In this document: one piece after another, positions 24,087-31,549 of the stretch
How the letters are laid out: each line of letters opens with the position of its first letter
Numbering within the stretch: position 1 is the first letter of the stretch
Assembly (NCBI GenBank): GCA_044343935.1
Contig: JBIJDU010000013.1
Span: 1 to 38,673, forward strand
Length of the DNA: 38,673 nt
Direction: 5' to 3'
DNA from: AcAMD-5 sp044343935
GTDB lineage: Bacteria; Actinomycetota; Actinomycetes; S36-B12; UBA5976
Position numbers and translations under genes: made by a program
Notes under the pieces: model-generated
Told to the model about the DNA's origin: nothing
Seen by the model: the letters and a program-made list of their open reading frames with translations, nothing else
Databases searched by the model: none

Positions 24087-24092
24087 TCGCCT

Positions 24093-24098
24093 AGCGTA
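24093..24098 (-). promoter_or_regulatory. Putative -10 of a leaderless DUF881-trpG transcript
   Basis: TACGCT on the minus strand ends 6 nt before the DUF881 ATG (start of operon). A plus-strand TAGGCT at 24103-24108 is the matching candidate for crgA in the opposite direction. Confidence 0.45.
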
Positions 24099-24136
24099 GA
24101 GTTAGGCTACGCCGAGGTCGACTAATGGAGGGTGAG

Positions 24137-24370
24137 ATGGCGGAAGACTCAGCAGGTACTCATAAGGCGAAGCCAGTTCGATTGGATTCACCAAGATGGC
24201 TAGCCCCAGCAATGGTGGGCTTCTTTATTCTTGGGCTGATCTGGATCGTCACCTATTACTTAGCTGGCGCATCCGTCCCAGTTATAAGTGATCTGCCCGC
24301 GCTAGCCAATATCGGCATAGGTTTTGGTTTCATCTCAGTGGGTTTTTTCTTAGCCACTAAATGGAAATAA
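24137..24370 (+). CDS. crgA: Cell division protein CrgA
   Basis: Small septal membrane protein that in mycobacteria and streptomycetes binds FtsZ, FtsI and other divisome parts. With start ATG 24137 it has 77 aa; this start has GGAGG with a 5-nt spacer, better than ATG 24125. Two transmembrane helices (about 24-45 and 55-73) are linked by the characteristic short loop containing PVISDLPALANIGIG. The C-terminus is very short. It ends 49 nt before the convergent rhomboid gene; two hairpins lie between. Confidence 0.92.
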   Translation: MAEDSAGTHKAKPVRLDSPRWLAPAMVGFFILGLIWIVTYYLAGASVPVISDLPALANIGIGFGFISVGFFLATKWK

Positions 24371-24403
24371 TTACACTGTTGTAATTCTCCACACTTGTGG
24401 AGA
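24369..24403. terminator. Tandem hairpins between convergent crgA and rhomboid genes
   Basis: AATTACA (24369-24375) pairs with TGTAATT (24380-24386) over a 4-nt loop; TCTCCAC (24386-24392) pairs with GTGGAGA (24397-24403) over a 4-nt loop. Both stems are perfect 7-mers and can work on either strand, but T-tracts are absent. The first overlaps the crgA stop codon. Confidence 0.4.
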
Positions 24404-24406
24404 GCC

Positions 24407-24415
24407 TGTGGATAA
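24407..24415 (-). promoter_or_regulatory. Perfect DnaA box away from oriC
   Basis: TGTGGATAA, i.e. TTATCCACA on the minus strand, matches the consensus DnaA box exactly, about 10 kb from the dnaA-dnaN origin, in the crgA-rhomboid gap. It may titrate DnaA or regulate a neighbour. Confidence 0.6.
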
Positions 24416-24419
24416 CTCG

Positions 24420-25091
24420 TTAGAAGCCAAACAGAAAAAGCAGTTCCTGCGTTCTAGTGGCAACGGCTTGCTGCAATATCGTAAATATCCCCAGCACCCC
24501 AGTTACCGCCAACAGCCGGCCGATTAGGTCTGGTTTTCGAGCTAGAAACCAAGCTACCGAAGCACCGGCCACCAATCCTCCAAGGTGCGCCCGCCAATCA
24601 ATGCCAGGCACAATAAAACCAATTACAACATTGATCGCAATTAACACCAGAATCTGACTTACATCTTGTCGCAATCTCGAACCAACAATTAAGAATGCTC
24701 CCATTAGGCCAAACACCGCGCCAGATGCCCCAACTGAAAATGATGCCGGGTCCGAGAACCAATAGGAAGCAGTTGAGCCGCCTAGCAGCGCAATTAAATA
24801 AAGTGAAATAAATTTGGCATGACCCAGAATTTCTTCAAGTTGATTTCCTAGCAACCACAACACATACATATTAAAAAGTAAATGTAGAAATGAAGCATGT
24901 AGAAAGCCGGCTGTAATCAATCGCCAAACTTCACCAGATAACGCAACTGCTGGTGGGTGTAAGCCAAAGTTAAATGCAAATTCATTAACCGCACCGGTTA
25001 ACCAGGCATATAAAAAGATAGAGGTATTAAGAAGCACAATCAGCTGCACGATGGCAGCTGATTGTGGTCTTCTTTTTACGAATCGAACCAC
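24420..25091 (-). CDS. Rhomboid-family intramembrane serine protease
   Basis: Cleaves substrates within the membrane. The 223-aa protein has six or seven helices. Rhomboid motifs: the loop WR at 56-57, H65...H70 and N74 on helix 2 (LHLLFN), the nucleophile in GASGAVFG (S123) on helix 4, and the catalytic His H169 in WRAHLGGLVAG on helix 6. So the Ser-His dyad and GxSG are intact and the protein should be active. It starts with GTG just 2 nt after the cyclophilin stop and is cotranscribed with it. A rhomboid next to crgA and cyclophilin is usual in Actinobacteria. Confidence 0.93.
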   Translation of the reverse strand: MVRFVKRRPQSAAIVQLIVLLNTSIFLYAWLTGAVNEFAFNFGLHPPAVALSGEVWRLITAGFLHASFLHLLFNMYVLWLLGNQLEEILGHAKFISLYLIALLGGSTASYWFSDPASFSVGASGAVFGLMGAFLIVGSRLRQDVSQILVLIAINVVIGFIVPGIDWRAHLGGLVAGASVAWFLARKPDLIGRLLAVTGVLGIFTILQQAVATRTQELLFLFGF

Positions 25092-25093
25092 AA

Positions 25094-25609
25094 TTAACTT
25101 ATGGTTACGTGAGTTAGCAAAATCTCAGTTGCTGGTCGATCTTGGGAATTAGTATCAGCTGCCGCAATTGCATCGACTACATCGCGACTTGCCTGATCTG
25201 CAACTTCACCAAAAATTGTATGTTTATTGTTCAACCAGTTAGTGGCAGCCACCGTAATAAAGAATTGTGAACCATTGGTGTTTGGTCCCGCGTTTGCCAT
25301 TGCCAGTAAATATGGTTTGCTGAAAGTTAGCTCTGGATGAAATTCATCGGCAAACTTATAGCCAGGACCACCAGTGCCATTACCTAGCGGATCGCCACCT
25401 TGAATCATAAATCCAGCAATGACTCGGTGAAATGGCACATTTTTATAAAGTGGGCCAGCTTGTTTTTCGCCAGTTCGTGGATTACTCCACTCTTGCGAGC
25501 CATCAGCTAAGCCAACAAAATTCTTAACTGTCTTTGGCGCATGATTACCAAAAAGATTTATGGTGATATCACCAAGGGTGGTGTGAAAAACTGCAGTTTG
25601 AGTATGCAT
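25094..25609 (-). CDS. ppiA: Peptidyl-prolyl cis-trans isomerase, cyclophilin type
   Basis: Speeds proline isomerisation during protein folding, here in the cytoplasm as there is no signal peptide. In 171 aa it has the cyclophilin core: FHRVIAGFMIQGGD with catalytic-type R62 and Q70, the MANAGPNTNGSQFFIT segment, and the WLNNKHTIFGEV strand. An acidic insertion near 38-52 (QEWSNPRTGEKQ) is typical of the actinobacterial type. No strong ribosome-binding site is visible before ATG 25609. The promoter must lie in the 60 nt between the gene and the tRNA terminator. Confidence 0.94.
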   Translation of the reverse strand: MHTQTAVFHTTLGDITINLFGNHAPKTVKNFVGLADGSQEWSNPRTGEKQAGPLYKNVPFHRVIAGFMIQGGDPLGNGTGGPGYKFADEFHPELTFSKPYLLAMANAGPNTNGSQFFITVAATNWLNNKHTIFGEVADQASRDVVDAIAAADTNSQDRPATEILLTHVTIS

Positions 25610-25672
25610 TTAATTCCATTCCGTAATAGATGCCATAAGTTTAGTCCTAGTTTTTAACTAGGGTTTAAACAA

Positions 25673-25699
25673 AAAACCCTTACGCTCGGTAAGGGTTTT
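25673..25699 (-). terminator. Rho-independent terminator after tRNA-Ala
   Basis: An 11-bp perfect stem AAAACCCTTAC / GTAAGGGTTTT with a 5-nt loop. On the minus strand it is followed by a T-run, as expected for the end of the tRNA-Ile / 45-aa gene / tRNA-Ala transcript. A second short stem CCTAGTT/AACTAGG (25646-25662) lies just beyond, towards ppiA. Confidence 0.8.
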
Positions 25700-25703
25700 G
25701 TTG

Positions 25704-25776
25704 TGGAGACAATGGGACTCGAACCCACAACCCCCGGCTTGCAAAGCCGGTGCTCTACCAATTGAGCTATGTCCCC
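25704..25776 (-). tRNA. tRNA-Ala (anticodon TGC)
   Basis: A 73-nt cloverleaf on the minus strand: acceptor GGGGACA with TGTCTCC, D-arm TAGCTCAATTGGTAGAGCA, anticodon loop TTTGCAA with TGC at 25743-25741, T-arm GGGTTCGAGTCCC, discriminator A. CCA is not encoded (the next bases are CAA), unlike tRNA-Pro. It starts 5 nt after the stop of the 45-aa gene. Confidence 0.95.
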
Positions 25777-25781
25777 GCGTG

Positions 25782-25919
25782 TTAGCGCAGGTCTGGCGCT
25801 GATTGCGCTTCAGTCCAGTTCTCATCATCCCCTGGCTGATTAAGCAGGTTCTGATAAATCCAAACTGCAGCGCCGATTAAAGCACTAAGCAGGGTTATGC
25901 GTCGCAGGAACCGAAACAT
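25782..25919 (-). CDS. 45-aa DLW-39-like small membrane protein
   Basis: A short gene between tRNA-Ile and tRNA-Ala with a perfect AAGGAGG 5 nt before its ATG. The product starts MFRFLRRITLL, has one hydrophobic helix (about 8-24), and ends with an acidic tail containing ENWTEAQSAPDLR. This matches the layout and the 'DLWTEAT'-type tail of the actinobacterial DLW-39 family, which sits at the same tRNA/gyrA locus; here Leu of DLW is replaced by Asn. Function unknown. It lies inside a tRNA transcript, so its mRNA would be freed by tRNA processing. Confidence 0.8.
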   Translation of the reverse strand: MFRFLRRITLLSALIGAAVWIYQNLLNQPGDDENWTEAQSAPDLR

Positions 25920-25957
25920 AACTTCCTCCTTCACTTAGCGAGTTTGACCACTAAGCG

Positions 25958-26032
25958 TGGGCCTAGGTGGACTTGAACCACCGACCTCTTCCTTATCAGG
26001 GAAGCGCTCTAACCAGGCTGAGCTATAGGCCC
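25958..26032 (-). tRNA. tRNA-Ile (anticodon GAT)
   Basis: A 75-nt cloverleaf on the minus strand: acceptor GGGCCTA/TAGGCCC, D-arm TAGCTCAGCCTGGTTAGAGCG, anticodon loop CTGATAA with GAT at 25997-25995, T-arm GGTGGTTCAAGTCCACC. No encoded CCA. It is the first gene of the tRNA-Ile / 45-aa gene / tRNA-Ala unit. Confidence 0.95.
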
Positions 26033-26053
26033 GAAACTCATCTGAGCCCGCGC

Positions 26054-26059
26054 AGACTA
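26054..26059 (-). promoter_or_regulatory. Putative -10 of the tRNA-Ile unit
   Basis: TAGTCT on the minus strand lies 21 nt before the tRNA-Ile 5' end, in the 57-nt gap after DUF3566. The gap also holds a G-rich tract, but no clear intrinsic terminator for the gyrase operon. Confidence 0.35.
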
Positions 26060-26089
26060 CCCCAGCGCGCCCCCCGATCTGAAAAAGGG

Positions 26090-26443
26090 TCACTCCTCTC
26101 GCAGGCTGACCTTTATTCCACCAGTTAAGCCAACCACCAGGTTATAAAGCACCGACCAAATAAACGCTCCGGCTGGCCAACTAATTAGTTGTGCTGCACT
26201 AACTAAGAAACATAATCCCAACACCCGAGTAAATGAAAGCAGTGACGGGAAATCAACTATTGCAGTGCCTAGCAGATCACCTAACGTGTCACTAAATACC
26301 GTTAACACGCCAGCTGCTCGCAGCAACAACCAAGAAAGCAGTACTACCACAGTTAGTGAAATTGACGCCGCAATTGCCAACATAAAAGCAGTTTTTACTG
26401 CAGACCAAGGATTGATCTGGGTTAACCGCCAATTTTTTTCCAT
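26090..26443 (-). CDS. DUF3566 membrane protein
   Basis: A 117-aa protein with a short cytoplasmic N-terminus (MEKNWRLTQINPWSAVK) and two long hydrophobic regions (about 18-42 and 70-110), ending in a GGIKVSL-type segment typical of DUF3566. The same gene follows gyrA in most Actinobacteria (Rv0007 position). Function unknown; in this place it is cotranscribed with gyrase, 5 nt after the gyrA stop. No good ribosome-binding site precedes the ATG. Confidence 0.88.
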   Translation of the reverse strand: MEKNWRLTQINPWSAVKTAFMLAIAASISLTVVVLLSWLLLRAAGVLTVFSDTLGDLLGTAIVDFPSLLSFTRVLGLCFLVSAAQLISWPAGAFIWSVLYNLVVGLTGGIKVSLREE

Positions 26444-26448
26444 GCTAG

Positions 26449-28923
26449 TTACTCAGTTTCTGCTTCATCTGATTCCAGTTTTGCCACCGCTGCCACAAAT
26501 GCATCATCAGGTAAATCCATGAATGAAACACCCATGGTGTCACGGCCAGTGGCTCGAACTTCAGATACTTGAGTTCGAATCACAACACCATTGGACGCAA
26601 TGCCAAACAACTCATCAAGTGGATCGCAAACTAACGCTGCAACTAATTTGCCACGCTCTTCCACTAATCGCATAGCTCTAATACCTAGCGTGCCGCGACC
26701 CTTGGTTGGCCACTCAGTTAACTCGGTTCGTTTTGCAAAACCGCCGTCAGTCACAGTTACAAGCGAAGCGCCGCCGCGCACTACATCCATCGCTAGCAGA
26801 TAATCGGCATCATGCTTAAATCGCATACCAATAACTCCACTGGTGGCTCGTCCCATTGGTCGCAAATTACTATCTGCCGCATTAAATCGAACTGATAGAC
26901 CCTTTGCTGAAACTAGTAGCAAATCATCTTGATCGCCAACTAATCTTGCTGAAATAACTTCATCTTCATCGCGCAGATTAATTGCAATTAAAGTTGAACG
27001 GTTAGTATCAAATTCACTAAGTGCGGTTTTCTTTACTAGGCCTGATTTAGTGGCCAACACTAAATATTTAGCAGCTGCAAAGTTTTTAATGGAAAGCACC
27101 TGTGCAATTTGCTCATCACCAACTAGCGCTAACAAGTTAGCAACATGTTTACCTTTGGCATCACGACCTGCTTCTGGCACTTCATAACCGCGAGCGCGAT
27201 AAACCCGGCCCCGATTGGTGAAAAACAGCAGCAGATCATGGGTTGAGGTGACCATGAAATGTTCCACAATGTCATCTTCTCGAAGCGCGGCACCCTTAAT
27301 TCCCTTGCCGCCACGACGCTGTGAGCGATACAGATCTGCTGGGGTGCGCTTGGCATAACCATCTCTAGTAATAGTGATTACGACATCGCGCTCTGCAATT
27401 AAATCTGCCATTGAAACTTCATCTTCATCGGGCACAATCGCAGTCCTGCGGTCATCACCAAATTTAGTAACAAATTCTGTTAACTCATCTTTGATAATGC
27501 CACGCTGCTTAGCTTCATCCGCCAGAATCTCTTGATAGCCCTTAATTAAGTTCATCAACTCCGCATGCTCATCCATAATGCGCTGGCGCTCGAGCGCAGC
27601 TAACCGACGAAGTTGCAGATCTAAGATTGCAATTGCTTGCACTTCATCAATGCCAAGCAACTTCATTAATCCTTCACGTGCTTCATCTGCCGTTTGACTA
27701 CTTCGAATTAATGCAATTACGGCATCAATGGCATCTAGTGCTTTGAGGTAGCCGGTTAAAATATGAGCCCTTTTTTCCGCTTCACTTAATCGATACTTAG
27801 TTCGGCGCTGAATTACTTCAATCTGATGGGTAATCCAATAAGAAATAAATTGATCGATTGAAAGTGTTCTTGGCACGCCATCCACAATTGCCAACATGTT
27901 GCAGCCAAAAGTGTCTTGTAATTGAGTGTGCTTAAACAAGTTGTTCTTAACCACAGTTGCAACTGCATCTTTCTTAAGAACTACCACAATGCGCATACCA
28001 GTTCGCGATGAGGAATCATCTCTTAAATCAGAAATACCTGGAATTTTGCCGCTATCAACCAATTCAGCGATCTTAAGTTTTAAGTTATCTGGATTAACTT
28101 GATATGGCAGCTCCGAGATAACTAACAATGTTCTACCGCGTGAATCTTCTTCAACGTCAACAACTGCGCGCATGGTGACTGATCCGCGACCAGTGCGATA
28201 AGCCTCTTCAATTCCGCGCATCCCAATAATGGTTGCCTTAGTTGGAAAGTCTGGGCCTTTGATTCGCTCTAATAGCGCGTTTAGTAATTCCTCTCTTGAT
28301 GCAGTTGGATTTTCTAACGCCCAAATTACGCCAGAAGCAACTTCAGTTAAATTGTGTGGTGGAATATTGGTAGCCATACCAACTGCGATGCCGCTAGAAC
28401 CATTAACTAATAAGTTAGGGAATCGGCTGGGCAGAATTACCGGTTCTTGGGTGCGGCCGTCATAGTTTGGTACGAAATCAACCGTATCTTCATTGATATC
28501 GCGCACCATCTCCATTGCCAATTGCGACATTCGAGATTCGGTGTAGCGCATGGCAGCAGCGCCATCATTACCTGGCGAGCCAAAATTTCCTTGGCCATCA
28601 ATTAATGGGTAACGCATCACCCACTCTTGTGCTAATCGAACTAATGTGTCGTAAATCGCGCCATCACCGTGTGGGTGGTAATTACCCATCACATCACCAA
28701 CAATGCGAGCGCATTTGCTGTAGCCGCGATCGGCTCGATAGCCGCCATCAAACATCGCATAAAGCAACCGACGATGAACTGGTTTTAAACCATCTCGCAC
28801 ATCAGGTAAAGCGCGGCCAACAATCACGCTCATCGCATAATCTAGGTAAGAGCGTTGTAGCTCACCTCGTAGATCTACCGGTTCAATTCGGCCATGCGGT
28901 GATAACTCTTCAGTGACTGACAC
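26449..28923 (-). CDS. gyrA: DNA gyrase subunit A
   Basis: DNA-breaking subunit of gyrase. The 824-aa protein has the winged-helix breakage domain with catalytic Tyr Y127 (AAMRYTESRMS) and a C-terminal beta-pinwheel with the GyrA box QRRGGKG. The quinolone region reads HPHGDGAIYD: the position equal to E. coli S83 / M. tuberculosis A90 is Gly (G88), and D92 is kept. GTG start with AAAGG 5 nt upstream. It follows gyrB by 11 nt and precedes DUF3566 by 5 nt in one operon. Confidence 0.97.
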   Translation of the reverse strand: MSVTEELSPHGRIEPVDLRGELQRSYLDYAMSVIVGRALPDVRDGLKPVHRRLLYAMFDGGYRADRGYSKCARIVGDVMGNYHPHGDGAIYDTLVRLAQEWVMRYPLIDGQGNFGSPGNDGAAAMRYTESRMSQLAMEMVRDINEDTVDFVPNYDGRTQEPVILPSRFPNLLVNGSSGIAVGMATNIPPHNLTEVASGVIWALENPTASREELLNALLERIKGPDFPTKATIIGMRGIEEAYRTGRGSVTMRAVVDVEEDSRGRTLLVISELPYQVNPDNLKLKIAELVDSGKIPGISDLRDDSSSRTGMRIVVVLKKDAVATVVKNNLFKHTQLQDTFGCNMLAIVDGVPRTLSIDQFISYWITHQIEVIQRRTKYRLSEAEKRAHILTGYLKALDAIDAVIALIRSSQTADEAREGLMKLLGIDEVQAIAILDLQLRRLAALERQRIMDEHAELMNLIKGYQEILADEAKQRGIIKDELTEFVTKFGDDRRTAIVPDEDEVSMADLIAERDVVITITRDGYAKRTPADLYRSQRRGGKGIKGAALREDDIVEHFMVTSTHDLLLFFTNRGRVYRARGYEVPEAGRDAKGKHVANLLALVGDEQIAQVLSIKNFAAAKYLVLATKSGLVKKTALSEFDTNRSTLIAINLRDEDEVISARLVGDQDDLLLVSAKGLSVRFNAADSNLRPMGRATSGVIGMRFKHDADYLLAMDVVRGGASLVTVTDGGFAKRTELTEWPTKGRGTLGIRAMRLVEERGKLVAALVCDPLDELFGIASNGVVIRTQVSEVRATGRDTMGVSFMDLPDDAFVAAVAKLESDEAETE

Positions 28924-28934
28924 AATTACCTTTC

Positions 28935-30875
28935 TTAAATATCCAAAAAGCGAACATCGCGTGCGTTTTGTTGAATAAAACTGCGGCGAGATTCCACGTC
29001 TTCACCCATCAAAATACTAAATAGCGCATCAGCGGCCGCAGCATCATCCATAGTTACTTGCAACAACACTCGTTTTTTTGGATCCATAGTGGTATCCCAA
29101 AGCTCATCAGCATTCATCTCGCCCAGGCCTTTGTAGCGCTGAATCGCGTCTTCTTTTGGTAATTTTTTCCCGTTTTCTTTACCTAATTCAATTAGCGCAT
29201 CGCGCTCTCGATCAGAATATGCATACTGCGCATCTTCTCGTGCCCACTTGAGTTTATAAAGTGGAGGTTGCGCTAAATAAACATAACCTTCTGCAACAAG
29301 TGGCTTCATAAACCTAAACAAAAGTGTTAATAGCAAAGTTCTAATGTGTTGTCCGTCAACATCAGCATCAGCCATTAGAACTATTTTGTGATAGCGCAGT
29401 TTCGCTAGATCAAAATCTTCATGTACGCCAGTGCCAAGTGCTGAAATTAGTGCTTGAACTTCATTATTTTGCAGCACCCGATCTAATCTGGCTTTCTCCA
29501 CATTCAAAATCTTGCCTCTGATTGGCAAAATTGCTTGGGTGCGCGAATCACGAGCGGTTTTAGTTGAACCACCAGCAGAGTCGCCTTCCACGATGAAAAG
29601 TTCGCATTCTTCTGGATTAGTGCTCTGACAATCCGAAAGTTTTCCTGGTAAACCAGAAGAGCCAAGCAATCCTTTTCGGCTGCGTGCTAAATCACGAGCT
29701 TTGCGAGCAGCAATTCGAGCGGTGGCAGCTGAAATAGATTTGCGAGCAATATCTTTTCCTTCACTTGGGTGAGATTCCAACCAAGCACCAAATTCCTCGT
29801 TTAACATTCCTTGTACGAAAGATTTCATCTCGGTATTGCCAAGTTTGGTCTTAGTTTGACCTTCAAATTGTGGCTCTCGCAATTTAACTGAGATGATCGC
29901 AATTAATCCTTCGCGAATATCGTCGCCAGTTAAGTTGGCATCTTTCTCTTTTAACAATCCCCAATTGCGTGCGGCTTTATTAATTAATGAAGTTAACGCA
30001 GTTCGAAAACCTTCTTCATGGGTACCACCCTCGTGAGTATTAATGGTGTTGGCGAAGGTGTAAACCGATTCGGAATACGAATTTACCCACTGCAGTGCAA
30101 TTTCTGCACTGTAACCTTTTTTATCATCTTCGAACTCAAAAAATAAAATCTCTCGATGAACTGGTGTATCTGATTTTGCTTTTGCGATGTGTTTTACAAA
30201 ATCGATCAATCCATCATCATATTTATAATCTACCTTGCGTGGCTCACCATCAATTAGTTCGCGCTCGTCAATTAAAACTAGTCGCAATCCTTTATTTAAA
30301 AAAGCCATCTCTCGAAATCGAGCAGCAAGTGTTTCAAAATTGTAATTAGTAGTTTCAAAAATTGCGCCATCGGCCCAGAAGGTGACTTTGGTACCAGTGC
30401 TATCTGCTTTACCAAGTTTTTTTAGTGGAGCTTCTGGTGCGCCATGCAAATAAGTTTGAGTCCAAACTGATCCTTCACGTTTAATTTCAACAGTTAACTT
30501 GGTTGATAACGCGTTAACTACTGAAACACCAACACCGTGCAAACCACCAGATACTTGATAGCCGCCGCCGCCAAATTTACCGCCAGCATGCAATGTAGTT
30601 AACACAACTTCAACAGCTGGTTTCTTTTCAACTGGATGTTCATCAACTGGAATACCGCGACCATCATCAATAACTTCAACGCCACCGTCAGTTAGCAACC
30701 GAACTTGAATTGCGCTGGCATAACCTGCCATTGCTTCATCAACACTGTTATCTACCACCTCATAGACCAGGTGGTGCAACCCACGCTCGCCGGTAGATCC
30801 GATGTACATGCCGGGGCGCTTACGAACCGCATCCAACCCCTCTAAAACCTGAATAGCACTGGCGTCATAAGACAC
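28935..30875 (-). CDS. gyrB: DNA gyrase subunit B
   Basis: ATPase subunit of gyrase. The 646-aa protein has a GHKL ATPase domain with VYEVVDNSVDEA (E39, N43), DDGRGIPV and GGLHGVGVSVVNALS, then a transducer domain. The Toprim domain contains EGDSAGG and DADVDGQHIRTLL. The length is the short actinobacterial type without the proteobacterial insertion. GTG 30875 gives the conserved MSYDASAIQVLEGL and is preceded by AGGAG at a 9-nt spacing. A 242-nt leader with inverted repeats separates it from the DUF721 gene. Confidence 0.97.
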   Translation of the reverse strand: MSYDASAIQVLEGLDAVRKRPGMYIGSTGERGLHHLVYEVVDNSVDEAMAGYASAIQVRLLTDGGVEVIDDGRGIPVDEHPVEKKPAVEVVLTTLHAGGKFGGGGYQVSGGLHGVGVSVVNALSTKLTVEIKREGSVWTQTYLHGAPEAPLKKLGKADSTGTKVTFWADGAIFETTNYNFETLAARFREMAFLNKGLRLVLIDERELIDGEPRKVDYKYDDGLIDFVKHIAKAKSDTPVHREILFFEFEDDKKGYSAEIALQWVNSYSESVYTFANTINTHEGGTHEEGFRTALTSLINKAARNWGLLKEKDANLTGDDIREGLIAIISVKLREPQFEGQTKTKLGNTEMKSFVQGMLNEEFGAWLESHPSEGKDIARKSISAATARIAARKARDLARSRKGLLGSSGLPGKLSDCQSTNPEECELFIVEGDSAGGSTKTARDSRTQAILPIRGKILNVEKARLDRVLQNNEVQALISALGTGVHEDFDLAKLRYHKIVLMADADVDGQHIRTLLLTLLFRFMKPLVAEGYVYLAQPPLYKLKWAREDAQYAYSDRERDALIELGKENGKKLPKEDAIQRYKGLGEMNADELWDTTMDPKKRVLLQVTMDDAAAADALFSILMGEDVESRRSFIQQNARDVRFLDI

Positions 30876-30912
30876 GAAAGAAGGCTCCTAAATTGATTGA
30901 TTTTCTAGGGTA

Positions 30913-30918
30913 ATTCTA
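30913..30918 (-). promoter_or_regulatory. Putative gyrB -10
   Basis: TAGAAT on the minus strand (one of the best -10 matches in the gap) lies 37 nt before the gyrB GTG. No convincing -35 is seen. Confidence 0.35.
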
Positions 30919-30960
30919 GTCAGTTTCGCCGACAGATGAGCGGTTGAGCAAGTCGGATTA

Positions 30961-31014
30961 GGCTCAAAAAGCCCTCTAAATCGAACCAGATTTGATTTAG
31001 CCTCATTTTGGCTA
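30961..31014 (-). other. Overlapping inverted repeats upstream of gyrB
   Basis: Three stems are possible: GGCT/AGCC (30961-30973), CTAAATC (30976-30982) with GATTTAG (30994-31000), and TAGCC (30998-31002) with GGCTA (31010-31014). The last two share bases, so they cannot form together. They lie upstream of the TAGAAT candidate and might be DNA-supercoiling or protein-binding elements, or part of a longer leader RNA. Confidence 0.35.
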
Positions 31015-31040
31015 GTTGCCAGGATTTGATAATTTGGGCT

Positions 31041-31058
31041 AAAAACCCCGAAACAGGG
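31041..31058 (-). terminator. Probable terminator of the dnaA-dnaN-recF-DUF721 unit
   Basis: On the minus strand CCCTG-TTT-CGGGG (one G-T pair) is followed directly by TTTTT, about 60 nt after the DUF721 stop. Short but well shaped for intrinsic termination before gyrB. Confidence 0.55.
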
Positions 31059-31081
31059 CTTTTCACCTAACTTGAATATGG

Positions 31082-31111
31082 TTATCCACAGTTTTCCACA
31101 TCCTGTGGAAA
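31082..31111. promoter_or_regulatory. DnaA boxes with hairpin between DUF721 and gyrB
   Basis: TTATCCACA at 31082-31090 is a perfect DnaA box, and TTTTCCACA at 31092-31100 fits the relaxed TTWTNCACA consensus. The second also forms one arm of a perfect 8-bp stem TTTCCACA (31093-31100) / TGTGGAAA (31104-31111) with a 3-nt loop. Likely DnaA-binding site near the gyrB promoter. Confidence 0.65.
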
Positions 31112-31117
31112 CTGGGT

Positions 31118-31549
31118 TTAGCGACGTTTTCCCTCACGAATGCGCCAGGCGCCAGGGGTTTTTCGGGCAGCTGGTGGCAACACTTTAACTGATTCGATCG
31201 AGAGCTCAGGTGCTGCCGCTTGCAGCTTTTCTAACAACACTGGCGTTAAATACTTAAGTTGAGTGGCCCAAGATGTGGAATCGGCTCGAAGAATTAACTC
31301 CTTATTTTCAAATCGCTCAATTACTAAATGAGCAGCGGTTTCGGCACCGACCACGTGCTCAAATTGTGAGTGCAAGTTAGCAAGTGCTTTTGGTTGTTGC
31401 CATCCCACGTTGTCAACAAACTCAGTTAAGGCATCACCAATTAATTGTGGGTCTCGGGATTTGGCTGAAGTGTTACCTCGTGATCGGAAATTTGTTTTTC
31501 GACTCAATCGATTTAGCAATGATTTACCTGGGTCTTTTTGATCAGCCAC
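31118..31549 (-). CDS. DUF721 (DciA-like) protein
   Basis: A 143-aa protein when started at GTG 31549, which has GGAGG with a 6-nt spacer and overlaps the recF stop by 8 nt; a longer frame beginning at 31645 runs backwards into recF and is rejected. The N-terminus is basic and low-complexity; the C-terminal DUF721 domain (about 45-130) has VGWQQPKALANLHSQFEHVVG, LILRADSTSWATQLKYL and a final basic tail. DUF721 proteins resemble DciA, a replicative-helicase operator, and sit after recF throughout Actinobacteria (Rv0004 position). A role in replication is inferred from family and place. Confidence 0.88.
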   Translation of the reverse strand: MADQKDPGKSLLNRLSRKTNFRSRGNTSAKSRDPQLIGDALTEFVDNVGWQQPKALANLHSQFEHVVGAETAAHLVIERFENKELILRADSTSWATQLKYLTPVLLEKLQAAAPELSIESVKVLPPAARKTPGAWRIREGKRR

